Of a DNA stretch of 64,000 nt, positions 8,485 through 17,374 are shown piece after piece. This stretch comes from Mycobacterium sp. PS03-16 (GTDB taxonomy: Bacteria; Actinomycetota; Actinomycetes; Mycobacteriales; Mycobacteriaceae): assembly GCF_004570325.1 (NCBI RefSeq), contig NZ_SPQO01000023.1:16808-80807 (forward strand), read 5' to 3'. A program made the position numbers and the translations under genes. The notes under the pieces were generated by a model. The model was not told the DNA's origin, ran no database searches, and saw only the letters and a program-made list of their open reading frames with translations. Position 1 is the stretch's first letter, and each line of letters starts with the position of its first letter.

Positions 8485-9944
8485 CCACCACGAACACCAC
8501 GCTCGCGCAGCCGCGCAGCTACATCGCCGGCGAATGGATCGACTGCGAGACGCTCGACACCTGGAACGTCGACCCCAACACGGGCGAGCCAGTGCACCGG
8601 ATGGTGACCACTGCCCCCGCCGACCTCGAGCGGGCGCTGAAGCTCGCGGAGCGGGTGTACGAGCGCACCGACTTCACCGCCGACGACTTCCGCCTCGAGC
8701 GCGCCGACGCGCTGGAGCGGGCCGCGGCGAAGGTGGAGGAGCGGCTCGAGGAGATCGCCCGCACCGACGCGCTCACCAGCGGCACGGCCATCAGCGCGAC
8801 GCGCAAGGTCGCGGCGTTTCTGCCGTACCGCCTGCGCGGGGCCGCCGCCGAGGCGCGGAACATCGCTCGCGTCACGCCGCTCGCCGCCGACGGGCGCGAC
8901 GTCCGGCTGCACCGGATCCCGTGGGGGCCTACCGCGATCCTCACGCCGTGGAACGGGCCCAGCTTCATTCCCGCGGCGAAGACGGCCAGCGCGATCGCCG
9001 CCGGCTGCCCGGTGATCCTCAAGCCCTCCGAGCACGCCCCCGCGAGCGCGCAGGTCATCGTCGAGTGCTTCGCCGACGCCGGCCTGCCCGAGGGGGCCCT
9101 GCAGCTCGTGCACGGCACGGGCGACATCGGCGCGGCGCTCACCGGGGACCGGCGCGTCCAGGTCGTGTCGTTCACGGGCGGCCCCGGCGCCGGGCGGGCC
9201 ATCGCCCGCGCCGCCGCGGAGGACTTCAAGGTCCTCCAACTGGAGCTGGGCGGCAACAACCCGGCGCTCGTCCTCGACGACGCCGACGTCGACGTCGCCG
9301 CCGACGGAATCCTCACGGGCATGACGAACCTCAACGGTCAGTGGTGCGAGGGGCCGGGCAAGGTGCTGGCACCGCACCGGCTGGTGCAGCCCCTGCGGGA
9401 GGCGCTGGCCGCGCGGATCGCGAAGCTCCGGATCGGGCACTCGCTCGACGAGGGCACCGACATCGGCCCCATCTCCAACGAGCCGCACTACCGGACGCTC
9501 CTGCAGCGGATCGACGGCCTGCGCGCGCTGGGCGCGAACATCGACCAGCCTGGCGAGCTGCCCGAGCTCGCCGGGTACTTCCTGTCCCCGACGATCGCCA
9601 CCGGTTCCGACCCCGACCGCACCACCGCCGAGCTGTTCGGTCCCGTGATCTCGCTCCACGGGGTGGATTCGGACGAAGAAGCGCTGCGTGCCGCGAACGC
9701 CCACCCGTCGGGCCTGGACGCCTACGTCTTCAGCACCGATACCGATCGTGCGATCGCCGTCGGTGCCCGCGTCAAGTCCGGCGAGGTACGGGTGAACGGA
9801 GCGAAGGTGGCCGACCTCGGGGATGACTCCGCGCAGAGCTTCTGGGGGACGTCCGGCATCGGCGGACACGGACCCGCTGAGTCGGTCCGGGTGTTCTGTG
9901 GCCACCGGGTGGTCGGCGTCGACTCGCCCGATCTGCCGATGTGA
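8481..9944 (+). CDS. Aldehyde dehydrogenase
   Basis: The gene encodes 487 residues. GTG 8481 overlaps the ADH stop (GTGA); the upstream extension of the frame only shadows the ADH gene. NAD-dependent ALDH motifs are present: TPWNGPSF near 155, KPSEHAP, FTGGPGAGR, general base Glu255 in LELGGNNP and nucleophile Cys289 in NGQWCEGPG. The segment around the nucleophile, WCEGPGKVL, departs from the common GQxC(T/C)A pattern, so substrate preference may be unusual. It is the last gene of the operon. By context it takes the aldehyde from the ADH, or the glutamylated aldehyde (PuuC-like), to the acid. Confidence 0.9.
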   Translation: MTTTNTTLAQPRSYIAGEWIDCETLDTWNVDPNTGEPVHRMVTTAPADLERALKLAERVYERTDFTADDFRLERADALERAAAKVEERLEEIARTDALTSGTAISATRKVAAFLPYRLRGAAAEARNIARVTPLAADGRDVRLHRIPWGPTAILTPWNGPSFIPAAKTASAIAAGCPVILKPSEHAPASAQVIVECFADAGLPEGALQLVHGTGDIGAALTGDRRVQVVSFTGGPGAGRAIARAAAEDFKVLQLELGGNNPALVLDDADVDVAADGILTGMTNLNGQWCEGPGKVLAPHRLVQPLREALAARIAKLRIGHSLDEGTDIGPISNEPHYRTLLQRIDGLRALGANIDQPGELPELAGYFLSPTIATGSDPDRTTAELFGPVISLHGVDSDEEALRAANAHPSGLDAYVFSTDTDRAIAVGARVKSGEVRVNGAKVADLGDDSAQSFWGTSGIGGHGPAESVRVFCGHRVVGVDSPDLPM

Positions 9945-9961
9945 TTCCGCGGTGGCAGCCC

Positions 9962-11182
9962 TCAGTCGCGCAGTTGCACGAGCATGAGGGCGGCCACCAC
10001 GCTCGCCGCGTTGTCGGCGAGCGGCATGGGCAGGAGCTGATCGACTCGGGCCAGCCGTCGTTCGACGGTGTTGCGGTGCGTGTACAGCTTCTCCGCCGCC
10101 GCCGACGCGTTGAACCGCTCCCGGACGTACGTCAGCGCGGTGTCCCGGAGCGTGGCGTCCGCGGCGGCGAGATCTCCGAGAGTGTCGCTGACGAACTGAT
10201 CCGCCTGACCCATGTCCGCCGTCAGAACCGCTATCAGGGCGACGTCCTCGTACCGGACGACCCGATGCGCGGACCCCACCCGTGCCAGGACTCGCTGCGC
10301 GGCAACGGCGTCGAGGTGGCTCCGGCGGAAGCCCTCCAGCTCCCTTCCGGGGCGCCCGAAGGCCACGTGGATCCCGGCGTGACCGGCGAGCCCCGCCACC
10401 GCCGCCGCGACCGACGGCGCCACCTCGGTCGGGATCCACACCCACAGCGCGGTCGCGCTCGCGTTGAGCGTGAGTCGTCGGGTCGCACCGCACGCGCGCA
10501 TCATCGCCTCCGCCGCGGCGTCAAGACTCGCCGCCTCGTCGGCAGAATCGCGCCAGACGATCGCGGCGAGATGACTTCCGGTGAGGGCGTAGCCCAGCCG
10601 GGCCTCCGCTCGGTCGCCGCTGATCGGCGCGCCCTCGAGCAGGAGCTGGACCGTCGCGTGCCGCTCCGCACTGGCACCGCGGGCCAGCTCGGCGCGCTCC
10701 TGTTCGACGTACTCGTCGAGCGCAGCGATGGAATCGTCGATGAAGGTCGACATCGACCGCTCGGAGATCTTCATCAACTCCCGCAGCTCGTCGAGGTCGC
10801 TCGTCGCCGCGAAGCACTCGTCGACCCACGCCGACCACGCACCGTGTTGGGCGCCGCGCCACGAGCCGAGGTCGTGCATGTCCAGGCCGCGCCGGACCAC
10901 GTCGCGGGCGAACTGCAGGATGTCCGGGTCGGTGCTGGGCGGCACTCGCGCGCCCGGGTCCTGCAGGTTGCCCGACAGCCAGTGCACCATGTTGGTCTTG
11001 TTCATCCGACGGTCCGCGGCCACGAGCTGCGGGTCGTCGAGGACGGTGCGGTAGTCGGCCGCCTCGTGCGCCGCAGCGGTCAGCTCGGCCACGGCGGCGT
11101 CCGAGGACGCGAGCAGCCGCTCGGCGACCTCACGGATCAGCGCCGCGATGCGCCGCTCGGGGCGCGGCCAAGACGGGTCCAT
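9962..11182 (-). CDS. PucR/CdaR-type transcriptional regulator
   Basis: The gene encodes 406 residues and converges with the catabolic operon, 17 bp from the ALDH stop. The C-terminal ~60 residues are the PucR helix-turn-helix: LTYVRERFNASAAAEKLYTH, then RNTVERRLARVDQLL, a motif that is the hallmark of the family. The middle (about 160-290) fits a GGDEF-like/CdaR sensory fold. The N-terminal ~150 residues are of unknown function. PucR-family proteins usually activate purine, amine or sugar-acid catabolic genes in response to a substrate. The adjacent operon is the natural target, but its promoter lies left of the window, so this cannot be tested here. Confidence 0.85.
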   Translation of the reverse strand: MDPSWPRPERRIAALIREVAERLLASSDAAVAELTAAAHEAADYRTVLDDPQLVAADRRMNKTNMVHWLSGNLQDPGARVPPSTDPDILQFARDVVRRGLDMHDLGSWRGAQHGAWSAWVDECFAATSDLDELRELMKISERSMSTFIDDSIAALDEYVEQERAELARGASAERHATVQLLLEGAPISGDRAEARLGYALTGSHLAAIVWRDSADEAASLDAAAEAMMRACGATRRLTLNASATALWVWIPTEVAPSVAAAVAGLAGHAGIHVAFGRPGRELEGFRRSHLDAVAAQRVLARVGSAHRVVRYEDVALIAVLTADMGQADQFVSDTLGDLAAADATLRDTALTYVRERFNASAAAEKLYTHRNTVERRLARVDQLLPMPLADNAASVVAALMLVQLRD

Positions 11183-11394
11183 CGTCGCACTGTATCGCCG
11201 ACGGCCGCGGTCGCCGGCGAGATCCGGGGCGCGACATCGTGATCCGCGCAGCGTGATGCAACGCGGGCATGTTGCTCTCCGCCCGCCGCCTTCACGGAGC
11301 GAACGATCATCCCGACGCGCTCCAGGGCCGCGGTGCTATAGGCGCTCTTGGGCCCAGAACTCTGTCTGCTCCACGCCAAGACGCTGGTGCGAGA

Positions 11395-11925
11395 CTAAAG
11401 CTTTTCGATTGCGGTGACAGCCGTGGTGGTGCCGTCCTCATTGTTGATGCGTTCGCCGAGTGCATGGGCGGTCAAGGCGCGCTGCGGTAGAACTGTTGAT
11501 GCGGCGCCGAGGGGTGGAGGCGTTTGGCCCAGAACGGTTGATCGGTGGCCGGTCCTGGGAGTGGGATGCTGGGTCGTCCGGCGCGCAGGGCGGCGGCGGT
11601 GGTGCCGGCTCCGCAGTGGTGGGCGATCGCGGCCATGTGGGGGGACAGCCAGTCGTGCGGTGCGCCACCGATGGTGAGGATGTCCTGCCGGTGACATTGA
11701 GGTCTGCCCAGCCGGATTGGACGATGCCGCGTACTCCCGCCTGGTGCAGCCCGGTGGCGATGATGTCGCACAGTCGCTGGGCGCGTGCTCGGGTGAGGAC
11801 GGTGTTGCCCAGCCCGGACCTATTCGGGCGCATCGTGGGCAGGACCCGATGAGCACCGTCGCAATCGCCGCGGTCGGCAGCCGCGGGGGCCACATCGAAT
11901 GTTGGGTCGCGCAGCACTGGTTGGA
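11395..11925 (-). pseudogene. Glycosyltransferase (UGT-type, GT1) C-terminal remnant with frameshifts
   Basis: Three reading frames must be joined to recover a GT1 donor-binding domain. One gives ARAQRLCDIIATGLHQAGVR and a following IVQSGWADLNV. A second gives PHDWLSPHMAAIAHHCGAGT and RPSIPLPGPATDQPFWAKRL. A third gives LGAASTVLPQRALTAHAL and ends at the TAG at 11395-11397. HHCGAGTT and DQPFW are the conserved donor-site motifs of natural-product and sterol glycosyltransferases. The acceptor-binding N-terminal half is missing. The left end runs towards the PucR gene and the right end abuts a broken TetR gene, so the block is a decayed regulator-glycosyltransferase pair. Confidence 0.75.
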
Positions 11926-12345
11926 CGACGCCGTTGACCGTGCCGCGCAAGGCGATGGCCGTCGCGGGGACGTAGGTGGTGCCGAGGGAAGCCAGTGCTT
12001 TCAGTGCGACGCGGTGGGTGGCGAATAGGTGATGCTGGAACGGATGTAGGCGTTCAGCTTGGCTGAGGCGGTGCTTTCGGCTGCCACCGCGGGGGCGACC
12101 GAGTCCAGCATGGTGCGGTACATGTGCTCGACGATGGCTTCGACAAGTTTGGCCTTGGTGCCGAAGTGATAGAGCACTGCGCTCATCGCGATACCGACGC
12201 AGTCGGCGATCTTGCGGATTGATGCCTGGGCGAACGAACCCGACCTCGCCGATGACCTCGATGGCTGCAGCGACGATCTGGCTTCGTCGGGCGGAACGAA
12301 TGAAGGACTGCGCGTGCTCTGGGGTGGCCGGCGGCTGGCAAATGC
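11926..12345 (-). pseudogene. TetR-family regulator, frameshifted remnant
   Basis: Reading leftward, one frame gives SARRSQIVAAAIEVIGEVGF (helix 1). After a shift near 12240, a second frame gives QASIRKIADCVGIAMSAVLY followed by HFGTKAKLVEAIVEHMY, the TetR recognition helix and start of the ligand domain. Near 12020 a further shift is needed to pass from LNAYIRSSITY to FATHRVALKALASLG. At least two frameshifts therefore break the gene. It may originally have controlled the glycosyltransferase gene immediately downstream, whose remnant follows on the same strand. Confidence 0.75.
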
Positions 12346-12349
12346 CACG

Positions 12350-13729
12350 CTGAGGGACCGCGTTGGTCTGGGAAACGTTTGTGGACCCAAGCCTGCGACC
12401 GCAGGAGCATTACGCCGACCGGCACGTTGACGGCGACACGACCGCCCGACTGTTACCCGTAGGCGCGAACCTGTGTTGCGCGACGGGCGTCCAAGCGGCT
12501 GACGGCATGAGCGACGTAGCAACAGTGACGAAGGTCTGTCGGGGACTTTGTCAAGGTGACGAAAGGGAGTGGACAAGTTTGCCGACCATACGGCTCGGGA
12601 AACATACGCGCTCTACCGTTATTCAGTTCCCTTCGAAAGTGGACATGAAAATGAGAATCTCAGGTGTGGACATCGAGTGAGAACGCTGCCATCAGCGCAC
12701 TTCATAGAGGTACGTGCGGACACGAAACTCGGGAAGCCACATGTGTGCCCTGTCGCTTCTCAAGCTTGATCTCGAACTCTCAACTTAAATGTCCACCCGA
12801 GGTCCAATGGGACATGAAAGTGAGAATTCGTGCCGCGATGCCCAGCGGACCAGCTGGCGGGTGACGAATCCTCAAGGCCCGCGTCTTGAGACAGGAAGTG
12901 AGACACGCGACCTGATGTGATGTGCCCACAACGCGGGCCGCGCGGGGCCGTCCCCTTCCTCTGCAAAGGCGACAGCGGATGTTCACGGATGGCGTACTTC
13001 CGGTGATCGGGGTAGAGATTTGTGAAGTCGTGCTGCGTGACACCGTTGAATCGGTTCTGGGCTGGGTGTATTGACTCAACGAATACGGGGAGGGAAAGAA
13101 CGCGTTGTCCTCCGCCTCATCCCGGCGAAGTTCCTTGCTCAGGTCATCAGTGGGTGTGCTCATCGGTCATTCCCTTCTCTTCGGCCGCCGTGTTGTCGGG
13201 TGCCATTCGAGCTGACGTGCTGCTGAACGGGCTGAAGTCGGATTGACGTCGACGTCGGGAGGTTTGCCCAAGGCCCTGGCATGGTCTCTGGCGCGCTCAT
13301 CGCTTCGAAGCCGGTACCGCGGCGCTGGGTGGAATGCGGAGATCCCGCCGAGTGTCGCGCTCGTTCTGCGGTTGTCGCCACGTCGATAACAGCATTCGGA
13401 AGCCCCGCAGCTTCGTCGAGTGAGGGAACGTCGGGCGATCAGCTCGAACCCCACGGTGAGCGCCGGAGCCAGGAACAGGCCACGGTGCGGCGGCCTTTCT
13501 CGAACCGTTCTTCTGCCGGTGAGAGCCGCTGTTCGCCTGAGGCTGCGCTAGGTGGCGCTGTCGAGCAGCGCCTTGTCGACGTCCGTCGAGGCGCTCCTGG
13601 GTGTGGTAGTCATGTCGCCTCCGTAGCGCGGTGTTCGACGAAAGCGACTGATGTAAACCGCATCCTCGTCATGTTCACACTGCAGAACACAGCGACTGGA
13701 TCATCCAAGACGGACATCCGATGCGGGGT
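12350..13729. other. About 1.4 kb without a supportable gene; degraded DNA with short repeats
   Basis: Only short frames are present and none shows a recognisable family. The stretch 12540-12830 is visibly poorer in G+C than the rest of the window. It contains spaced copies of a GGACATGAAA-type motif (listed separately). On the minus strand an ATG at 13612 opens a 21-codon frame, MTTTPRSASTDVDKALLDSA, that stops at about 13550. Another ATG at 13163 opens a 127-codon frame with no recognised homology. These could be the stubs of lost genes. I see no transposase. Confidence 0.5.
12640..12828 (+). repeat. Spaced short direct repeats, GGACATGAAARTGAGAAT type
   Basis: GGACATGAAAATGAGAAT (12641-12658) and GGACATGAAAGTGAGAAT (12810-12827) differ at one base of 18. 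A shorter relative, GGACATCGAGTGAGAAC, lies at 12668-12684 and a weaker one, GGACACGAAACTCGGGAA, near 12719-12736. All are in the same orientation. Several short repeats near one end is a pattern seen in transposon ends of the IS21 type. No transposase or istB gene is present, so this would be a solo end or a protein-binding array. Confidence 0.4.
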
Positions 13730-13744
13730 ATAGGACTCACCTAT
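13730..13744. promoter_or_regulatory. ATAGG-N5-CCTAT dyad beyond the 3' end of the LysR gene
   Basis: ATAGGACTCACCTAT lies 19 bp past the stop of the minus-strand LysR gene. It has the same arms and spacer length as the dyad in the LysR/dehydrogenase intergenic region (14685-14699), and each fits the LysR T-N11-A rule. It may be a second operator for a gene to the left that has decayed. Confidence 0.5.
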
Positions 13745-13762
13745 CCCTGCGGTTGATGGCGG

Positions 13763-14662
13763 CTACCCGTCGCCTCCCGATTGAGCGCGGTATTTCTTGG
13801 CCTGGCTCATCAGGGCGGTGGCCGGGGCGGTGAGGTGATCCCGTCGGCTGACCGCGGCGACGTGCAGGTACGACTCGGGCACGATGCGCTGCACGGTGGC
13901 TCCAGCGCGACGGGCAGACTCCGTCCATGACGAAGGCATCACCGCACGCCCGAGCCCCTTGAGCACCATCGGCAGGATGGAAGTCCGGTGGGCGACCTCG
14001 GCGACGACGGTGATCCGGGTACCCTCGGCGATCACGTCGTCAACCAGGGCGCGCATCAGCGATCCGCGTTGAGACACGATCAGTCGGTAGCCGTCGAGAT
14101 CCTCGCGGCGAACCGTCGCACCGTCCAGGGTGGGCTCGTCCGGACCCGAAATCAGGACCAGCGGTTGGCTTTCGAGCGCGACCACCGTCAGGTCGGCGGC
14201 GCGGATGGGCTCGGGCGAACCCAGGATCCCGATCTCACAGGCGCCGCTGCGCACCGCGCTGAGGATTTCCTCCGGTGTGAATCCCGCTTCGGCGTTGATC
14301 GTCACGTCGGGGTGGCCCACGGCAAAGGCGGTCAAGATGGTCGTCAGCGGCTCCATGCCGGGTGACGGCATGGTGATCAGGTCCAGGCGTCCCCCGCGTA
14401 GCCCTTTGAGCTCTCGCATGGCTGCGGCGGCTTCGTCGACGTCACGCAGCACCACCCTCGCCGGCCCCACCAGGGTCTTGCCGGCTTCGCTGAGCACCAC
14501 CCCCCGCCCGACCCGATGAAACAGGGGGCTGCCCAGGTCCCGCTCGAATGCAGCGATGGCCTGGGAGAGGGATGGCTGGGCGATCATCAGGTGCTCGGCA
14601 GCCTTGCTGAACCCGCCATGGTCCACCACCGCCAGGAAAAACTTGAGCTGGCGAACATCCAT
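13763..14662 (-). CDS. LysR-family transcriptional regulator
   Basis: The gene encodes 299 residues from ATG 14662 (an in-frame TTG lies one codon upstream). The winged HTH is typical: MDVRQLKFFLAVVDHGGFSK, then AAEHLMIAQPSLSQAIAAFE (residues 1-60). An effector domain of periplasmic-binding-protein fold occupies about 90-295. It is transcribed away from the tartrate dehydrogenase-dctA-glycerate kinase operon, the classic LysR arrangement. The 134-bp intergenic region contains the dyad ATAGG-N5-CCTAT. Inference: it activates the operon in response to tartrate, malate or a related dicarboxylate and represses itself. Confidence 0.9.
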   Translation of the reverse strand: MDVRQLKFFLAVVDHGGFSKAAEHLMIAQPSLSQAIAAFERDLGSPLFHRVGRGVVLSEAGKTLVGPARVVLRDVDEAAAAMRELKGLRGGRLDLITMPSPGMEPLTTILTAFAVGHPDVTINAEAGFTPEEILSAVRSGACEIGILGSPEPIRAADLTVVALESQPLVLISGPDEPTLDGATVRREDLDGYRLIVSQRGSLMRALVDDVIAEGTRITVVAEVAHRTSILPMVLKGLGRAVMPSSWTESARRAGATVQRIVPESYLHVAAVSRRDHLTAPATALMSQAKKYRAQSGGDG

Positions 14663-14684
14663 CAAGGGCCTCCTCGCAGCAGGG

Positions 14685-14699
14685 ATAGGTAGAGCCTAT
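14685..14699. promoter_or_regulatory. LysR-type operator in the divergent promoter region
   Basis: ATAGGTAGAGCCTAT is a 5+5 dyad with 5-nt spacer that satisfies the T-N11-A LysR-box rule. It sits 23 bp upstream of the LysR ATG and about 98 bp upstream of the dehydrogenase ATG. It matches the element at 13730-13744 in both arms. Confidence 0.6.
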
Positions 14700-14796
14700 G
14701 CCCCGTATCGCGTCTTCGTCTTGGACGTTGTGCGCAGCTGTGGCCCCTAATGGATCGCAGACAGATTGTGACGCACTACACCCCAACTGGAGAATC

Positions 14797-15891
14797 ATGA
14801 CCGACAACACTTTCAAGATCGCCGCCATCCCCGCCGACGGTGTCGGCAAGGAAGTGGTAGCCGCCGGCCGCCGCGTCCTCGACACCCTCGCCGAGCAGTC
14901 GAACGGCCGCTTCTCCTTCGAATGGACCGAATTCCTTTGGGGCTGTGAATACTACGAGCAGACCGGGAAGATGATGGCCGACGACGGCCTGGACACCCTG
15001 ACAGAGTTCGACGCCATCTACTTCGGGGCGGTGGGCTGGCGCAATGTCCCCGACCACATCAGCCTGTGGGGCCTGCGCCTGAACATCACGCAGAACTTCG
15101 ACCAGTGGGCCAACATCCGGCCCGTCACGTTCCTGCCCGGTGTGGTGTCACCGCTGCGCAAGGCCGACGACACCGAACTCGACTGGATCGTCGTGCGGGA
15201 GAACAGCGAAGGGGAGTACGCCGGCCTGGGTGGACGCAACCTCAGCGGCCGCGGACCGGGTAACGAAGTGGCGCTGCAAACGGCGCTGTTCACCGAAAAG
15301 GGTTGCGAGCGCATCATGCGATTCGCGTTCGACCTGGCGCGGACCCGCCGCGTCAAGAAGGTCTCCAGCGTCACCAAGTCCAACGCCCAGCAGTACGGCA
15401 TGGTGCTGTGGGACGAAGTGTTCAACCGTGTCGCCCTGGATTACCCCGACGTCGCCACGGAATCGGTTCTCGTCGACGCGATGAGCGCGAAGTTCATCCT
15501 CCATCCCGAGGACCTTTCGGTGGTGGTCGCCTCCAATCTGAACGCCGACATCCTCTCAGACCTGGGCTCGGCCCTGGCGGGAAGTCTCGGTGTGGCCGCG
15601 AGCGCCAACCTCAACCCGGAGCGCCGATTCCCCAGCATGTTCGAACCCGTTCACGGCTCGGCCCCCGACATCGCCGGGAAGGGCGTGAGCAATCCGATCG
15701 GTGCCATCGCCAGCGCGGCGTTGATGCTCGATCACTTCGGACTGCACGACGAGGCCCGACGCGTGGAGGCCGCGATCGGAGCGGCAACCGCAAGCGGTGT
15801 CCGTACCCGCGACATCGGTGGAACGGCCGGCACCGACGCCATGACCGACGCGATCATCGCCGCGCTCACCTCCGCCCTCACCCCGGCCTGA
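14797..15891 (+). CDS. Tartrate dehydrogenase / D-malate dehydrogenase (decarboxylating) family protein
   Basis: The gene encodes 364 residues from ATG 14797, with CTGGAGA upstream. It belongs to the isocitrate/isopropylmalate dehydrogenase fold: KIAAIPADGVGKEVVAAGRR at the N-terminus, WANIRPV, RENSEGEYAG (the tartrate/malate-type substrate loop), the metal-binding segment LNADILSDLGSALAGSLG, and EPVHGSAPDIAGKG. The loop sequence and length (about 355-365) match TtuC/DmlA-type enzymes rather than LeuB. Such enzymes oxidise tartrate or D-malate with NAD and a divalent metal, giving glycerate or pyruvate. A glycerate kinase gene in the same operon favours a tartrate-to-glycerate route. Confidence 0.85.
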   Translation: MTDNTFKIAAIPADGVGKEVVAAGRRVLDTLAEQSNGRFSFEWTEFLWGCEYYEQTGKMMADDGLDTLTEFDAIYFGAVGWRNVPDHISLWGLRLNITQNFDQWANIRPVTFLPGVVSPLRKADDTELDWIVVRENSEGEYAGLGGRNLSGRGPGNEVALQTALFTEKGCERIMRFAFDLARTRRVKKVSSVTKSNAQQYGMVLWDEVFNRVALDYPDVATESVLVDAMSAKFILHPEDLSVVVASNLNADILSDLGSALAGSLGVAASANLNPERRFPSMFEPVHGSAPDIAGKGVSNPIGAIASAALMLDHFGLHDEARRVEAAIGAATASGVRTRDIGGTAGTDAMTDAIIAALTSALTPA

Positions 15892-15920
15892 CTCCTGCCG
15901 CGCCGAAGAAGGGATAGTTG

Positions 15921-17357
15921 ATGATCGACATCGATGCGGACGCCGAGTCGCGTCCCGTGCAGAAAAAGCGGTGGTACCGGCAGCTGTACTTCTGGGTGAT
16001 CGTGGCCATCGTCGTCGGCATCCTGGTGGGCTGGCTCTCGCCATCCACCGGCGAGGCGATGGAGCCCATCGGTACCACCTTCATCACCGCCATGAAGATG
16101 CTGATCTGCCCGATCATCTTCCTGACGATCGTCGGGGGGATTGCCGGCGTCGCCGACCTGAAGAAGGTGGGCATGACCGGGATCAAGGCGCTCACCTACT
16201 TCCAGGTGGGCACCATTATCGCCATGATCACCGGGTTGGTGGCGATCAACCTGTTCCGACTCGGAGACGGCGTGAATGCCGACCCCGACCAGATCGAAGC
16301 CAGCGACTCAGCGCAGAAGCTCATCACCGCCGGCGAGGAGAAACAGTGGTGGGAGTTCATCACCCACCTGGTGCCCGACAGTGTGTTCGGCCCCTTCGTC
16401 GAGGGCGACATCCTGCAGGTGATCTTCCTGGCTCTCATCTTCGGTGTTGCGCTCAACGCTGTCGGCAAGCTCGGCGCGCCGGTGCTCGATGCCGTCAACC
16501 GGCTCACGGCCATTGTGTTCAAGGTGCTGAGCTACATCATGAAACTGGCGCCGCTGGGTGCCTTCGGCGCCATGGCCTACGCCATCGGCAAGTACGGCAT
16601 CTCCACGCTGACCAGCCTGGGCAGCCTGATCCTGTTGTTCTACGTGACCTCGGCGCTGTTCGTGGTGGTGGTCCTCGGCTCGGTGATGGCCTACCTGCGA
16701 CTCAACATCTTCTCGATGCTGAAGTACCTTCGCGAAGAACTGGTCCTCATCCTGGGTACCTCGACCGCTGAACCGGCACTACCGGCGCTGATGCGCAAGC
16801 TGGAGTACGCCGGTGTCAGCAAGCCCACGGTCGGATTGGTGGTGCCCACCGGATACAGCTTCAACCTCGACGGTGCGGCGATCTACCTGTCGCTGGCGGC
16901 GCTGTACATCGCGCAAGCTACCAACACCGACCTGACCATCGGTCAGCAGATCGGTCTCCTGGCGGTCATGCTGTTGACGTCGAAGGGCGCAGCCGGTGTT
17001 GCCGGCGGTGGCTTCATCGCGCTCACCGCCACGTTGAGCACGCTGGGCACCATCCCGGCCATCGGCATCATGCTGGTCTTCGGCATCGACAAGTTCATGT
17101 CGGAGTGCCGCGCACTGGTCAACTTCATCGGCAATGCGGTCGCCACTCTCTTCGTGGCGAAATGGAACGGCGAGGTCGACATCGACCGGGCGCGAAAAGT
17201 GTTCGCCGGTAGGGATGTAGCGCCGCTGTCGACGCCCGCTGACGACGAGCCGCAGCACTCTCACCCCGATGAGGATGCGGGCCACCCCGAAGTGATTCAA
17301 CCCACCAGTGAGCACGCGAGCGCTCCCGTTCTGGTCCGCTCCGCGGTGCAACCCTGA
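15921..17357 (+). CDS. dctA: C4-dicarboxylate:cation symporter (DctA/DAACS family)
   Basis: The gene encodes 478 residues from ATG 15921, 29 bp after the dehydrogenase. Hydrophobic helices run from about residue 20 to 430. Family motifs are LGTSTAEPALPALM (hairpin loop, about 275) and SFNLDGAAIYLSLAALY (about 315). MLLTSKGAAGVAGGGFIALT precedes the last helices. The final ~50 residues are hydrophilic and His/Asp/Pro-rich, longer than in most DctA proteins. It is an inner-membrane importer of succinate, malate, fumarate and, in some species, tartrate. Its place between tartrate dehydrogenase and glycerate kinase genes suggests that the operon substrate enters by this carrier. Confidence 0.9.
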   Translation: MIDIDADAESRPVQKKRWYRQLYFWVIVAIVVGILVGWLSPSTGEAMEPIGTTFITAMKMLICPIIFLTIVGGIAGVADLKKVGMTGIKALTYFQVGTIIAMITGLVAINLFRLGDGVNADPDQIEASDSAQKLITAGEEKQWWEFITHLVPDSVFGPFVEGDILQVIFLALIFGVALNAVGKLGAPVLDAVNRLTAIVFKVLSYIMKLAPLGAFGAMAYAIGKYGISTLTSLGSLILLFYVTSALFVVVVLGSVMAYLRLNIFSMLKYLREELVLILGTSTAEPALPALMRKLEYAGVSKPTVGLVVPTGYSFNLDGAAIYLSLAALYIAQATNTDLTIGQQIGLLAVMLLTSKGAAGVAGGGFIALTATLSTLGTIPAIGIMLVFGIDKFMSECRALVNFIGNAVATLFVAKWNGEVDIDRARKVFAGRDVAPLSTPADDEPQHSHPDEDAGHPEVIQPTSEHASAPVLVRSAVQP

Positions 17358-17374
17358 CCGGACAAGGAAACGCA

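Noticed and set aside
8085..10493. 802-codon minus-strand frame spanning ADH, ALDH and regulator genes
   Set aside because: It crosses three well supported genes and has no recognisable motif.
12780..13163. 127-codon minus-strand frame
   Set aside because: It starts plausibly but turns to unstructured sequence, matches no family and overlaps the repeat region; too weak to call a gene.
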